Part shown: positions 51,801 through 62,802 of the stretch, in pieces
Numbering within the stretch: the first letter of the stretch is position 1
Layout: the number at the start of each line of letters is the position of its first letter
Assembly: GCF_039555335.1 (NCBI RefSeq)
Contig: NC_092637.1
Coordinates: 2,438,001 to 2,502,000, forward strand
DNA: 64,000 nucleotides
Direction: 5' to 3'
Source of the DNA: Amphiura filiformis
Lineage: Eukaryota; Echinodermata; Ophiuroidea; Amphilepidida; Amphiuridae
Notes under the pieces: generated by a model
The model's input: only the letters and a program-made list of their open reading frames with translations
What the model was told of the DNA's origin: nothing
The model's database searches: none
Position numbers and translations under genes: made by a program

Positions 51801-51942
51801 CCGGGACTCATACCTGTACGATTCCCGTTGCATACACTGCTGACTTTTCAAGGTCCTCGTTCGCAGCCTTGATCTGTTCTTCATAACCTACGGGGCAGTT
51901 CTTTCCATGAATCAGTGGGGTTTCTTGATCGGATGACTCCAT
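43963..51942 (-). CDS. MS4A/CD20-like four-span membrane protein
   Basis: Exons: 51814-51942, 51182-51277, 50767-50823, 48986-49138, 44330-44467 and probably 43963-44031; all joins are phase 0 with GT/AG; about 213 residues. Seen: 36-residue cytosolic N-terminus, TM1 (IVQILCGSILVIMGIVSMFL), TM2 (FFLWGALLFPIATGIVGL), TM3 (LMSSTSALFSLLLILYDC), a Tyr/Asp-rich outer loop with two cysteines, TM4 with a CGCCGCCC run, and an acidic tail. The IQILCG and LWGALL signatures and TM spacing match MS4A proteins, which are four-span plasma-membrane proteins linked in vertebrates to receptor signalling. The terminal exon is the weakest part: it rests on an in-phase AG at 44032-44033, a 22-codon frame ending in TAG, and an AATAAA on the minus strand near 43.79 kb. 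An acceptor at 51979-51981 suggests an upstream 5'UTR exon. Confidence 0.82.
44591..44905. mobile_element. hAT-like MITE with TCTCACGCC repeats
   Basis: Ends CAGGCCTGTCAACT and, inverted, CAGGGCTGTCAACT; ATTATGA on both sides (44584-44590, 44906-44912). The interior repeats TCTCACGCCAAG. Confidence 0.65.
44945..45273 (+). CDS. Candidate Thr-rich/Cys-rich terminal exon
   Basis: An open frame begins after a possible acceptor (ACTACTATCAG) and runs through a coded ACC repeat (poly-Thr) into a non-repetitive stretch with Cys spacing C-x16-C-x8-C-x16-C-x-C (NIPGQYN...EETFCDP...RGCACN). It then crosses into a SINE, where a TAG stops it. An AATAAA follows near 45.39 kb. The CxC end and balanced composition look like a secreted cystine-rich domain behind a mucin-like stalk, but no upstream exons were found. 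It lies antisense inside intron 4 of the MS4A-like gene. It could instead be a chance frame. Confidence 0.3.
44947..45006. repeat. (ACC)n microsatellite
   Basis: About 20 ACC units; codes poly-Thr in the candidate exon on the plus strand. Confidence 0.95.
45235..45345 (-). mobile_element. tRNA-derived SINE head
   Basis: The minus strand from 45343 reads TTGGCTCAGTGGTAACGCAG (box A region) and CCGGGTTCGATTCCC (box B), tRNA spacing about 72 nt. It supplies the stop codon of the Thr-rich candidate exon. Confidence 0.6.
45725..45850. repeat. Fragment of the hAT-like element family
   Basis: Matches the complement of about 29.03-29.12 kb (CGCCTAATCAATAATGAGTC, TTTCAC) with substitutions. Confidence 0.5.
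45851..48263. other. Unannotated part of MS4A intron 4
   Basis: Short-tract sequence with no recognised exon. A 13-bp hairpin (GTGCTGGGTTGCC and complement, 2-nt loop) lies at 47912-47939. A 55-codon open plus-strand stretch near 48.05-48.22 kb could not be supported. Confidence 0.4.
48264..48587. mobile_element. Foldback MITE (CAGTATTTTTGTGGGAC ends)
   Basis: Flanked by TA; ends CAGTATTTTTGTGGGAC and complement, followed by CATCAGACACATCGAATTTC. Same family as 54761-55288. In intron 4 of the MS4A-like gene. Confidence 0.75.
48858..48889. repeat. Poly-T run
   Basis: About 32 uninterrupted T in intron 4 of the MS4A-like gene. Confidence 0.9.
49448..49710. mobile_element. Foldback MITE with internal direct repeats
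   Basis: Inverted arms of about 63 bp (TGGTCCGTATGCACAAAAGA at the left and complement at 49691-49710), each containing two copies of a GGTCTAA(C/A)TTTAGAC-like word. In intron 3 of the MS4A-like gene. Confidence 0.75.
49721..50404. mobile_element. Nested pair of CAGCAAACA MITEs
   Basis: Outer ends CCCAGCAAACACAAAATG (49721) and TTTTTGTGTTTGCTGGG (50404) enclose a second complete pair of ends (CCCAGCAAACACAAAATG at about 49868, TTTTTGTGTTTGCTGGG at 50151). One copy has landed inside another. In intron 3 of the MS4A-like gene. Confidence 0.75.
50962..51156. mobile_element. MITE (CCGTAAAACCTTGTCTACAA ends)
   Basis: 195 bp with TA on both sides; same ends as 20640-20878 with one substitution. 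Lies in intron 2 of the MS4A-like gene, 25 bp from exon 2. Confidence 0.85.
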
Positions 51943-52330
51943 TGATATGCAAATTAGGTGCAACGTTTTGGTTGGTTTCTGAAATTATTGACAGAAATTA
52001 CTTCAGTGAAATGTCAGTGATACAAGACAAGTGGTTCATTATAGGCCTATTATGTTAAGAAATGAGGTACATTCGAGCGGTACCTCTTTTCTTATCATAA
52101 ATAACGTACCGCTTGTCTTGAGTCACTGAAATACCAGTGTAGTAACTGAATTCCTTGCCCCTATAATATAAATAACTTGTGTTACAGTGTGTTATTATTT
52201 GAGTAAAATACAAAGATAGTTACAAATTTATCAAGGGGTGTAGTACCACCCTTATAGTTAGGTAGAACTTGCTCTGTTGTACTTAAACATTGACATTGGT
52301 ATCGTAATTTTATAGAATATTCATGTTATG

Positions 52331-52530
52331 CTGACCACTCACACCTGTAAGATTAGTATCTTTGAAAGAAGCGGTATTATTTTCAATCTATGATTGCAGA
52401 CATACACATCCTGGTAATGAGTGTAACCTGCTTGTAGTGCAGGGAGATATATATATTCAAAAGTTGTTTTAACTGTTGCTATGGTAGATAACCCTGTTAT
52501 ATCATCACTTCTACGGCGAATAACCATGAT
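52331..52530. repeat. Dispersed repeat, copy 2
   Basis: Direct-orientation copy of 5338-5530 with scattered substitutions. Confidence 0.6.
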
Positions 52531-52849
52531 AACTGACAACTACCTTTCTGCGTAAATTACAAATAGCAGGCATACCTATAATGGTATTTTTATCTTGCAT
52601 TCATTCGTATCAAAATTCAAAATGCTTTTAAATCTATTTAAAAATATTGTCCCTAGATGACAAACATCGTGATTGCTATTAGAGACCTATTGTTACTCAT
52701 CCAGACTTTTTCGTCGCATAGCATGCATGATCGAATATATTTTGTTCCATAACAGAAAAGATCACAAAAATGCAAATAATGATATTTTAAGATCGATTGA
52801 TAATTGAAATGTATTCCTGTTGCTCAAACAAACCATTAAAATATTTTTA

Positions 52850-52940
52850 ACCCATCTCATTAAAATCCATCTCATTAAAAACCATCTCATTAAAATCATC
52901 TCATTAAAAATCATCCATTTGAAAACCATCTTTAACAAAC
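52850..52940. repeat. Tandem repeat, about 16-18 bp
   Basis: Five degenerate units of CATCTCATTAAAAATC. Confidence 0.8.
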
Positions 52941-52945
52941 CATTT

Positions 52946-53310
52946 AAGCGTAGACTAGGTATTGTTGGTCGAAGCAGCCAAAAAAATCATTATCTCAATC
53001 AATATATTATTAAAAAATAACACTTTGATGTTTTGCAAAAGTTCATTATACAAATCATATACTTTTAAAAAATTGCTTAATTCACTGTTGTTAATGAGTT
53101 ATGTACGCTTTACAAAAATATTGTTGTTTCATCCCTCTATTTAAATAACATAACTCAAGAACCATAGGACCTACAACAGTTTATCTGTGATGTTTGAATT
53201 CTTGTACACACTCGGTATGAAATGATCGATGCAATTTTTGCCAAAGCTCACTACCATTCACAAGATGCTGTGAACTACGATATCACAACGGTTAAAATAG
53301 CTGCTACCCT
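52946..53310. repeat. Dispersed repeat, 370 bp, copy 3
   Basis: Same orientation as copy 1 (TAGACTAGGTATTGTTGGTC ... AAGATGCTGTGAACTACGAT), more diverged. Upstream of the MS4A-like gene. Confidence 0.65.
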
Positions 53311-54249
53311 TAAACAAACAACTCCTACACCATTGTCTTATAATAATTTAATAACCAGGCGGAAAAAGAAAAATTCTTAGTACATACAATCCCCGCTTAA
53401 CATAGCAGTAAACTTAATGTTAAAATAAAAATACTTACCGTAAAAAGCAAAGGTAGTCTTTGACAAGATCCGAACGTTGAAATTCTTAGTTGTTTCCTCA
53501 ACAACAAAGTTCATCGGCGGTAAGACTAATTAAACTTTAAGACAGAAAGTTGAAATCACGATTCACAAAATGAACCATCGCTGTTGACTGCCGAGCACCT
53601 TTTTTTTTCTCTCAATTTTGTGTTTCCACCAAATTGATAATAAACCAAAAATATAACAAAGATATTTTTGGTCTAATGCCACACATCAATTTTTTACCAT
53701 GGCAACGCATTTTTTCAACCGAAAAAGCGCAAATTTAAGCGTTTTCCCCGTGGCAAACCACTTAACACGTGGATACAGTAAGATTGTGGATGTCAACTAC
53801 TAAAATTACAGCTGAAATTACATTACGATAAATGAATTAGAAATTTTTTATTGTCATTACCAATGCAAAAATACCACTGAAGGCAGGTATTAACGTGAAA
53901 TTGTCTAGGGTAATATTGCACCCAAAAGCACCCAACAATAGGCGGGCAAAGAGGAATCAGCATCAACGAAGAAACTACAACAAAGACGACGAATGATGAT
54001 GATGAAATTAATAAACAAATAAAAATCAATAAAACAAAATATAATTGAAATGCAAATTAAACATTACAACTTACAAAATGTAAATGAAAAATTAAAGTAT
54101 ATATTATTATAATCATGATTATGGCAATATTTGTTTTAAAATTATTTTTGATTTTGGCAATCTTACTTTGAAATTCATATCAGTAGTGTGATATTTGTTG
54201 TAATGGACTAGTAGTATAATATTTGTATATACTTCTTTTTTTTTCTTTT

Positions 54250-54470
54250 CTGAATACGTGTAATGTCTTTCTAATATCAAATAGTTTTCATTATTTTTTT
54301 GAAATTTACGCTATAGTACAAACTTTCTTGCAAATGATTAACAATTTATATTTTTTATATTATTTATATTAACATTTATCGAAGTAAACACTATAAATCT
54401 AATGGCATGCTCTTAAAGTGTATTTAGCTGGGAGGAAAAGCCGGCCATCATTTAAAAGACAATAAAGGTT
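54250..54470. repeat. Half copy of the CAGTATTTTTG foldback
   Basis: Contains CTTTCTAATATCAAATAG, GAAATTTACGCTATAGTAC and TTAGCTGGGAGGAAAAGCCG. Confidence 0.55.
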
Positions 54471-54760
54471 TGATCCATAATTTTTGTTTTTACCAAAGAA
54501 ACCTGAATTTATATTAATTTATAGATTCTTTGATGACTTGCCTTTAATAAATGTCTGCTTATAACATGTATAATGTATTACGTGAATGTCTGAGCACACA
54601 GTACAGCTGTTCTAAGTATAAAAGAAGAGAACGGTAATTCAGAGACAGAGGTTTAGTTCTTAAGGATTTTATTATATTGACTTGATAAAAAAAGGGCACA
54701 CACAACTGTGTCGGAGTTTGTATAAAATACTTTAATTATAAACTTAATGAGCGTTTATGG

Positions 54761-55288
54761 CGTTTCGACAGTATTTTTTGTGGGACGTGAGAGCACCTCA
54801 GACGTATCGAATTCATTTTTTGAAATTCACGATATAATACAAGTTTTATGACAAATTATTAAAATTTGATATTTTTCAAATTTTTGATATATAACAGTAC
54901 TCGAAATAAATTTTATAAATCTAATGATATATTCTTAAAGTGTATGTAGCTGGGAGGAAAAGCCGACGATCAATTGAAAATTTTGACCTTTTATATTGAA
55001 GATATGGATTTTTCAAATTTTTTTTTTCAAAAATTTTCAATTGATCGTCGGCTTTTCATCCCACCTACATACACTTTAAGTATAAATCATCAGATTTATA
55101 AAGTTTACTTCAAGTACTGTTAAATATCAAAAATATCAATTTTAATGATTTGCCATAAATGTGTATTACATTGCGAATTTCAAAAAAATCAAAATTATTT
55201 GATATCAGAAGGACAATCTTCGTATTCAGAATGCAAGTCGATATGTCTGATGTGCTCTAATGTCCCACAATAAATACTGTCCAAACGT
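54761..55288. mobile_element. Foldback MITE, long copy
   Basis: About 520 bp folding on itself: ACAGTATTTTTTGTGGGAC, TATCGAATTC, AGTGTATGTAGCTGGGAGG and AGCCGACGATCAATTG all recur as complements. Partial relatives lie at 41966-42170, 54250-54470, 61537-61622 and 63600-63754. Confidence 0.8.
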
Positions 55289-55817
55289 TCATACCCCTTC
55301 CCTTAATACATCAATCTACTGTACCCTAAACATGTTACATAATGACAGATTCGTTGCGACCAAACACAAATATGATTTTTGGGTATTATTGAATTCAAAA
55401 TTATGAGTTAATGAAGTTACTATAATATTTTATGACCTTAACAAGCAAAATGAAAACAATGTCGCCAAGTTGTTTTTGAGTTTGGCGCCGATTCTCATGT
55501 TCTTTATTGTTTAAATCCCCAATGTTTTCAACTACAACTTGGCGACAGGTGGGTCACAATTTGATGGTACTCTACACCAAACTAAGGTTGACTTAACCCC
55601 CTCATTAGAGAATGAATTTGGAGAAAACCTTCTGATAATTACAAACACTCGTTGAGCAGTAAGACCTTCCCTCTAATAACATGGAATAAGCTTTTAATCC
55701 GATAAGCTGATTATCCATTTGTTTTCATGAATTAGAAGACATTCTTTGATGTATTACTGAGCTCAATCATCTGAAATTACTGGAGCGTGAGCCACCCAGG
55801 CTGGTGGCAGCATAGTA

Positions 55818-56669
55818 CAGGGTGAGTCAAAAAAAAGTGCAATAGAGAAAAGAATCCATTTTTATTTAAGAACCGATTTGAACCTTTTAGGTTTTAAATC
55901 TTATAAATGATATATCCATTAGTGACCTTGTTTGAAAACACCAAGGAATTAGCATTAACCGTTTTGTTTTTATGACACATTTTATAGCGATACCCAATTT
56001 TAATGTTTGTCCAAGAAACATCTTAAATTTGAATGTCAGCCCACTCTGTGTAAGGTAGATTTGGAACAACTGCTATTTTCTTAACCTCATTAGCATTGAA
56101 ATAAAATGGAGCACCCAAATTGTTATTGTCCTTGGTCTTGTTTAAGGAAAAGAAACATTATTTGTTGTTATTTTCATTTTACCTTTACTTTAAAGATGTT
56201 TATTCTCTATCAAAAACATACACATTTGTAGGCGGATTTTTTCAAATGTCGAAATGAAATGCGCACAAATTGAAGTGGAGTGAATTATAAAATATCCAGT
56301 AAGTTGGACATATTGGGATTAAAAAAAGTTGGAGTGGAGTGAGGTATGAAGGACTTAAAGTAATGTTAGAAAGTTAATTTGAACAGAAAAAAGAAATTAA
56401 AATAACGCAAAAATCAACCTTATTTAAGTTAAAGTCAGTTTCAGAGCTGGTGCCTTTATTGTGTAGTGTGTGCTCTCATTCAAAATACATGGTACCTCGT
56501 GGACAAATAATGAAATTGGGTATCGTAGCAAAAGGACTCATATTTTTTCACAACAGGTGACTATTGAGTGTGGCATTTATAGAAACTTTTAATAATTGGA
56601 AAGTTCAACGTAATTCTAATACATAAATATCGATTCTTTGCTCTATTGCACTTTTTTTGACTCACCCTG
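55818..56669. mobile_element. Mariner-like non-autonomous element
   Basis: 852 bp between TA dinucleotides; inverted ends CAGGGTGAGTCAAAAAAAAG and its near-perfect complement CTTTTTTTGACTCACCCTG, followed on both sides by TGCAATAGAG. TA target duplication and CAGGG ends fit the Tc1/mariner group. No transposase frame was recognised. Confidence 0.8.
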
Positions 56670-56707
56670 TATTATATTAACAGAAGGTTTTCTCCAAATT
56701 CATTTCC

Positions 56708-56899
56708 TAATGCTGAGCACCACATGCCAATCTAATTTGTTGATTTGCCAAATATTAACAAAATCAGAATAGAGCTTGAAAATAGTTCACTGAATTATTT
56801 GGGTGGTGAAATTATTCTAAAGATGTTCTTGATTGGTCAAATCGATAATATAAACTACTTTTTGACCAATCGGCAGGTAGCTCTCATGGGGTTAATGTT
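56708..56899. mobile_element. TIR element, copy without nested MITE
   Basis: TGCTGAGCACCACATGCCAA at the left and ATCGGCAGGTAGCTCTCATG at the right are inverted ends; internal GGTGGTGAAATTATTCTAA is the intact site of the MITE nested in the 36.5 kb copy. Confidence 0.5.
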
Positions 56900-57364
56900 C
56901 TTTATACCTTAAGGTACAAATTTAAAAATTTACTTTTCACCACATTCTTCCAATTTATATTGATTTCAATTAGAAATGTCGACAAAATGTACGCTAAACG
57001 TAATGTTTCAATTTTTTTACTTAAAGGCCCGTTCAGTGATTTGCTCATCCGGATGATCGTAAAAATCATCAAAATTCAGATTTTGGTACCTTTGTCATTG
57101 CCATAGATGTGCTAACATAGCCTGCGAGTGGTTCAGCCAAAAGCCATGTATTTAAGACAAAATAAGACATTTTACACGAATCTGTAATTACAGTATCTAA
57201 ATTAGCTACATGTATTTGAATGGGGCTTCAACTTCGTCAGTACTGCTGTTTTCTTCGTTTTTTGCCACATTTGTCATTTCAAAAATACCAAATGACAAAT
57301 TAAATGAACGCTGCGGACTGGATTATGCAATGAGTCGTTCTAGTTAAAATTCAAAACCTACAAT

Positions 57365-57500
57365 ACATGACCTTAATCTCCCCCCAACAAGGGGTGCACA
57401 CCAATGGAGTTAAACCTCTTTAAACATCACACTCCTAGTGTAGAAGATTATGGTCATGACTTATATGGGGTTTGTATGGGATTTCAACTGGTATAGCTCA
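57365..57500. repeat. Foldback repeat (GGAAGAT/GACCTTAAT family)
   Basis: GACCTTAATC ... GTGTAGAAGATTATGGTCAT and GGGATTTCAACTGGTATAGC. Relatives: 60140-60370, 60640-60710 and 62500-62680. Confidence 0.5.
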
Positions 57501-57701
57501 ATTACGCCCACAATTGCCGGGCAGAATGGCTGATCGATAGGTTTTCTGACCGACGGGTTTTCTGACTAGCGGACATTCTTAGTAACTAGTTATTATCAAA
57601 TTAGAATACCCCAGTCAGAATTTTGAATATCGAGCCTTCTGAGTAACGGAGTTTCTGCTAACAGGTGAACCACACACTCTTCTACCTTATTCAATCTCAT
57701 C

Positions 57702-60700
57702 TTAAACCACTGCAACACAACTATGCACGTACACAGATTTCTGAACAGGTGTTCCTGACAGTTGTTGATTTGCATTAAAGATGTATACTAACGCCATTTC
57801 CTGACGTCGTACTTTACGACATGAACAGCTACCTGGACTGCAATATGAACGAGAGCATTCTTCGTTGAAAACCCATTGTACGTGATTGTTGAGCTGAAAG
57901 GAATTAACATAACATTTAATAACAAGCACTGGTGGAAATTTAAAATTAGAATTCTTTCAAAGCGTTGAGAATTTGACAAAACTATGAGAATTAAAAAATT
58001 TCTCATTTCTATGAAACTTTCTCATCCAAATGAATGTGAAATACTAATTAAAGTGTCAACAACCTTGTCACTAGAGTTCCTTTTCTTTCTTTTTTTCTTT
58101 TCTCATAACAATATGACACGTGGATGACACGTTAATCAGTATTAGAAATGAGAACATTTCAATTCTCATACTTTTATCCAATTCTCATCACTTTGAAAGA
58201 ATTCTCATTATAAATGTCTACTAGTGAGGTTACATATTAGCACTAAAGGCTGTTTTTTAACCCATTCTGACCTTCGGTGATGAGGGTTGGATAAATCATT
58301 CCCAATTTAGTCTATGCAGCAAACATGATGCACCATATCTTTCATGAAAGAGCTACTTCTTGGTTTATTCCGTTTTGTTTGAAGTACAATGTAATGAATA
58401 GGTAAAGCTCTAATAGTATTGAATAATCATAACTTGTTGAACGAATATTTGACGTCGAACAAATGAATCGGTCCTCAAGCACTGGGTATTAGGCATGGCT
58501 GGTTCAATGCAGAGTCTTTTTGACTCGTGGAATGAATTAAAATGAGTTATGATTTTTCAAGTTGTTTTTCAAGATCGGAGAAAATCTGAAAATGCTTTAT
58601 CATTCAATAACATAAACCTTTCGTTGTTGTATTGAATTAGAAACTCCAAAACCAAATTTTTCTGCAGTTCAGTTCTTTCAAAGACACCAGTATCAAGAGG
58701 TGATCTGTCAAACAGTACCACCAAACTGCATAATCCTCATCATTCATTCAATCTACCTTTTCGTAAATCCCATTAACCTTTGCGAGTACACATGAGAACT
58801 TGTCATTTGAAATCACGCCGATCTTCGCCGATGCGCATATTGTGTATCGAACATCGTGTCTGCGCATTGCAAGTCGGCATGTGACGTTAAATGACGAGTT
58901 CTCAGGTGTACTCGCAAAGGCTTGTGGGATTTACCGAAAAGGTGAATTATCCGGGTTTGATCTACCCCCTGACTAAAATATAGCGTGCATACCTGTACCA
59001 TTTGTCCAGAGCCCCCGTCATTGAAAGCTACGAGTTGGGTTGACCCTGGTACGTAAGCTGGACAAATACGGGAATATCCGGCGCTTCGTTTCCGTCTCCC
59101 ATTAGGGGGCTCGGTTGGACTGCCAAGACCGACTGGGTCAGGAGCAACATCAACTAACGACTCTAGTTGACCATTTCCTTCTCGTGTGTCGTTGACCTTG
59201 TTGAATTCCTCTTTTGGAAAGAAAAGATCCGGATATCTATAAAATGTGTGATTCAAAAAGACAAAACCAACAAAAGAGCGGTAAATGCAAATGGAAGACA
59301 AAATGAAACTTCTACCCTACTCAAATTTGGCACACACATCAGAGCGCTTTTACCGGCTTAACCAGCGTCTTCCGCAGATTTTCTTGCTCTGACTTTACTG
59401 GGCCGAATTGTGCGAAAATATAGAATATTGCTGATTAACAATTAGGTCAAAATCATGAAAATTGTGATGAATGCGACCTAAAAAGGACTATTTGAACCAA
59501 TGAGATAACTTTCCCCCGTCTATGTTCGGCACAGTTTACGATATTCCTGGTCTGGTTTGGGTTTTATAACACCAGCCCTGCTGGAGACATCATCCATCGT
59601 TTCAATGTATTTCCTCTGCTATGCTTTTGACCCCAAGATCGCCGGTGATCATTAAAGAAGGTGTCTTGCAAAGTTATTCTCGTTTTGAAATGCCTCAACT
59701 CGACTCAATGATATTTGAAGTGACTCGACTCGAATAGGCTTTGTGACCCAAAATCTCGCGGCTCATACCTCAAATGTCTTAACATGACTTAAAACTCGAG
59801 TTTGGCGACTCGACTTCAAGTCTGCTAAATGGAACCCACCTTTTACACGTTTTGCCGTTTTTCCGCACTGCACTATCGCTATGTAGTTACTCTTTTTTTT
59901 TATATTTACAACAGCGATAACAAAGAAACATTACTTACTCTTCCAAGTACTCCTCCTCTTGATCTTCGGTGTGAGTAATTAGAGGAGTAGTGTAATACCG
60001 GGGATCTTGAAGCCAGCTTACATCCTCAAAGGCGTCTTGTATACCAGTCTCATTTAACACGTCGCTAAGAAGGGTCTGTAATTTCACTTCTGCTTTTTCA
60101 ACCTACAACATTCAAGGAAGATGTTTGATGTGTAACAGTATTGGGATATTATATCTAAAATCCACACTACCCCTGTGGAAGAATTTGGAAATATCTTCCA
60201 CAGGGGGAGTATATTTTTTCAAATGTAATTGGTTAGAGTTAATCTTTCTTTTTGAAACCCATACTCCCCTGTATATTGGTTTTACCTATATTTTCCACAA
60301 CTGGAGTGAGTATTGCAAATGGAAGTTACCCAATAATTGATACCCCTTCTGTGGCACACTTTAGCTAAATCTTCCTCTTCCTGATGTTTAGGTTACGGTT
60401 GTAATACTTTTATGTGAAATAGTATATTATTAAAGCATAATATTATAAAGTAGTAAAGAATAACTATTTATAAAGTAGGCTTATTTAAAAGCATAATATT
60501 ATACAATTTTAAAACACAACATTATACAGTTCTAAAGCATAATATTATACACTATTAAACCATAATATTATACAGTATTAAAGCATATTAGTACAATATA
60601 GTTGAAGTTACCCAATTGTCTTTTATATTCAATACTTATACTCCCTCTGTGGAAATCTTCCACAGGGGTAGTGTGGATTGTAAATGGAATAGCCCATTGG

Positions 60701-61255
60701 AAACGTGATCTCAATTTATTTTCCTGGCGGTGGGTGCTGGTCTTCCATTAAGTGGGCCTCCTTCGAATGAAAAGTGTATATAAACCCCTCACACTCAACC
60801 ATCGGAGGGCATTTTCTGTTTTGCCCCGTGTGGAGCCATTGTCATAGTTCCGTCTCTCGAATAATTCAATAAAATAATAAAATGTCTGTTTGTGGAAGAG
60901 CTAGGTTATTATGGTTGTGCAGGGGCGTAGCAAGAGCTTCGGGGCCATGGGCAGGGAGCAGTGCGATGGCCTTTGAACATCTCCTATATCAGCCCTATAA
61001 ACCCATTTCATTTTCGCTTTTGCTCGGGGTCCCTGAACCCTCCCTGTCCGCCCGCTTGCTACGCCCCTGTGGTTGTGAAAAATAACACTTTACCTGAGAC
61101 TTAACTAAATTGACCGTGAAATCTGCTATATCATGGAATATATCCTGGAACTCATTCTTGAATAAGAACCAACCTGCAACGCCACCAATAAATAAAATGC
61201 CTGCAACCATCACGGTACCGCCTACAAAGATTGCAATCTTCTGCTTCGAAACCAT
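57702..61255 (-). CDS. Ligand-like type II membrane protein, copy C
   Basis: Exons: 61094-61255, 59939-60102, 58993-59236 and 57702-57893; 253 residues, phases 0, 2, 0. Seen: MVSKQK start, membrane segment about residues 8-32, VEKAEVKLQTLL linker nearly identical to copy B, NET and NDT sequons, longer exon 3 (81 codons) with a proline-rich insert before GRRKRS, then SAGYSRICP and a six-cysteine domain ending VHSCVAVV. Cys2-x4-Cys3, Cys4-x-Cys5 and Cys5-x33-Cys6 are invariant in A, B and C. RRKR fits furin-class cleavage, so the C-terminal domain of about 95 residues may be shed. The 28 nt before ATG end at a TTCCAG acceptor (61284-61286) conserved in copy B, implying an upstream non-coding exon. 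A 150-bp hAT MITE lies just inside intron 1. Family identity as neurotrophin/Spaetzle-like is tentative. Confidence 0.82.
60140..60370. repeat. Foldback repeat (CCCCTGTGGAAG family)
   Basis: CACTACCCCTGTGGAAGA faces ATCTTCCACAGGGGGAGTAT, followed by ACCCATACTCCCCTG. In intron 1 of copy C; another half is at 60640-60710. Confidence 0.55.
60403..60600. repeat. Tandem AT-rich repeat
   Basis: About six units of AAAGCATAATATTATACAG with 25-30 bp spacing, in intron 1 of copy C. Confidence 0.8.
60640..60710. repeat. CCCCTGTGGAAG family, second piece
   Basis: ACTCCCTCTGTGGAAATCTT is followed by CCACAGGGGTAGTGTGGATT, complementary to the start of 60140-60370. The two may be ends of one interrupted element. 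Confidence 0.5.
60920..61069. mobile_element. hAT MITE with perfect TSD
   Basis: 150 bp; ends CAGGGGCGTAGCAAG and complement; 8-bp duplications TGGTTGTG at 60912-60919 and 61070-61077. Lies 24 bp inside intron 1 of copy C. The preserved duplication suggests a recent insertion. Confidence 0.92.
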
Positions 61256-61536
61256 GATGGTTGCTTTGTTGAATTATCCCGTCCTGGAAATTGAAACATA
61301 ACAAATAGAACTATGGTGTTATAAACATCAATAAATAATTTCATCAATCAGTACATTCGTTATGTACAACGTTGATAAAATGTTGTAATTAGGGCAATTG
61401 ATTACAAGATAAATCAATATATCGATTTTGGACTTTTACTTTTTGCGCTCAAATTGGAGTAATGCACTTTTAATGGCTATAAATCATGAAAGACTTCGTA
61501 AAAAGTAGACTTAAGCAATCGGATAGCACGTTTGCA

Positions 61537-61622
61537 CAGTATTTTTGTGGAACCCAAAAACACATCAGACACACCAAATTTCATTCTAAATACGAGGAAT
61601 ATTCTTCTGCTATCATATCATA
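61537..61622. repeat. Fragment of the CAGTATTTTTG foldback
   Basis: CAGTATTTTTGTGGAACCC and the CATCAGACACACCAAATTTC block, broken by the adjacent AAAG microsatellite. Confidence 0.6.
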
Positions 61623-61676
61623 TATGTGACCAGCTCCCAGAAAGAAAAAAAGAAACAAACAAACATACAAACAAAC

Positions 61677-61964
<288 letters not shown>

Positions 61965-62499
61965 CAATTTTTCCAATCGGCTCATCTTTTTAAAGCATAT
62001 TTATAATGCTTACACAATATGTACATCGAACTGTTTGGTAGTCATTTTTAATTCTCGGACGAAATGTGTACGTACCTTTCCGCGTGTGTGTAATGCTTGC
62101 GTAGTCTGGAGGTGCACCGGCCTTAGTGACCTGTTGTTTAGTAACATCATTATGTTGCGTCATAGTTGTTTTAACCCGTTTATCTTTGTCTATACGTATT
62201 ATGTTTAAACAATGTTTATAATCAAATCGGACAGATGTGTACATGGCGCTCCTCGTGTGACGACCTTAGCAACCGGCTGTTTAGTAACAACCTTTCCTAT
62301 GCGTGATTGGTTAATTTTTTGCAAGTCGTTCATAGTGTACAAATATCATATGCTGTGTGAGGCGCTCGATGCTTTCAGATATACATATACGTCTCGTGTC
62401 CGAGAATTTAATGTAGCAACAGTTATTTGAAGTATTAAAATATGTGTAGGAAAACGAATCAGTTTTACTTTGGGTTATTCAACTTGAACAGTTTTACTT

Positions 62500-62680
62500 T
62501 GGGTTATTCAACTTGAAATCCATTTGCCCTCTATGGAAGATATGACCTACATTTTCAAATGGAGTCATCTATTCAGGTAACCCCATTTGAAATCTACACA
62601 CCCTGTGTGCATGATAAAGGTCAGGTCATCACTAAGAGGTATATGGATTTCAACTACAATAGCCCATTCATTATCGTACG
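62500..62680. repeat. Foldback repeat (CCCTCTATGGAAGATATGAC)
   Basis: GAAATCCATTTGCCCTCTAT and its approximate complement AAGAGGTATATGGATTTCAA flank a short loop with CCCATTTGAAATCTACACAC. Confidence 0.6.
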
Positions 62681-62802
62681 ATATAATAAACATCTCAAAA
62701 AAGTAATTACCTTTACCCTCCTTTAAATAATGGCCATTATTCAAAATCGGGCTATTGTATTACAAATATGAAAATGCGTTGGAAGCAGAATTTGAATATT
62801 TT

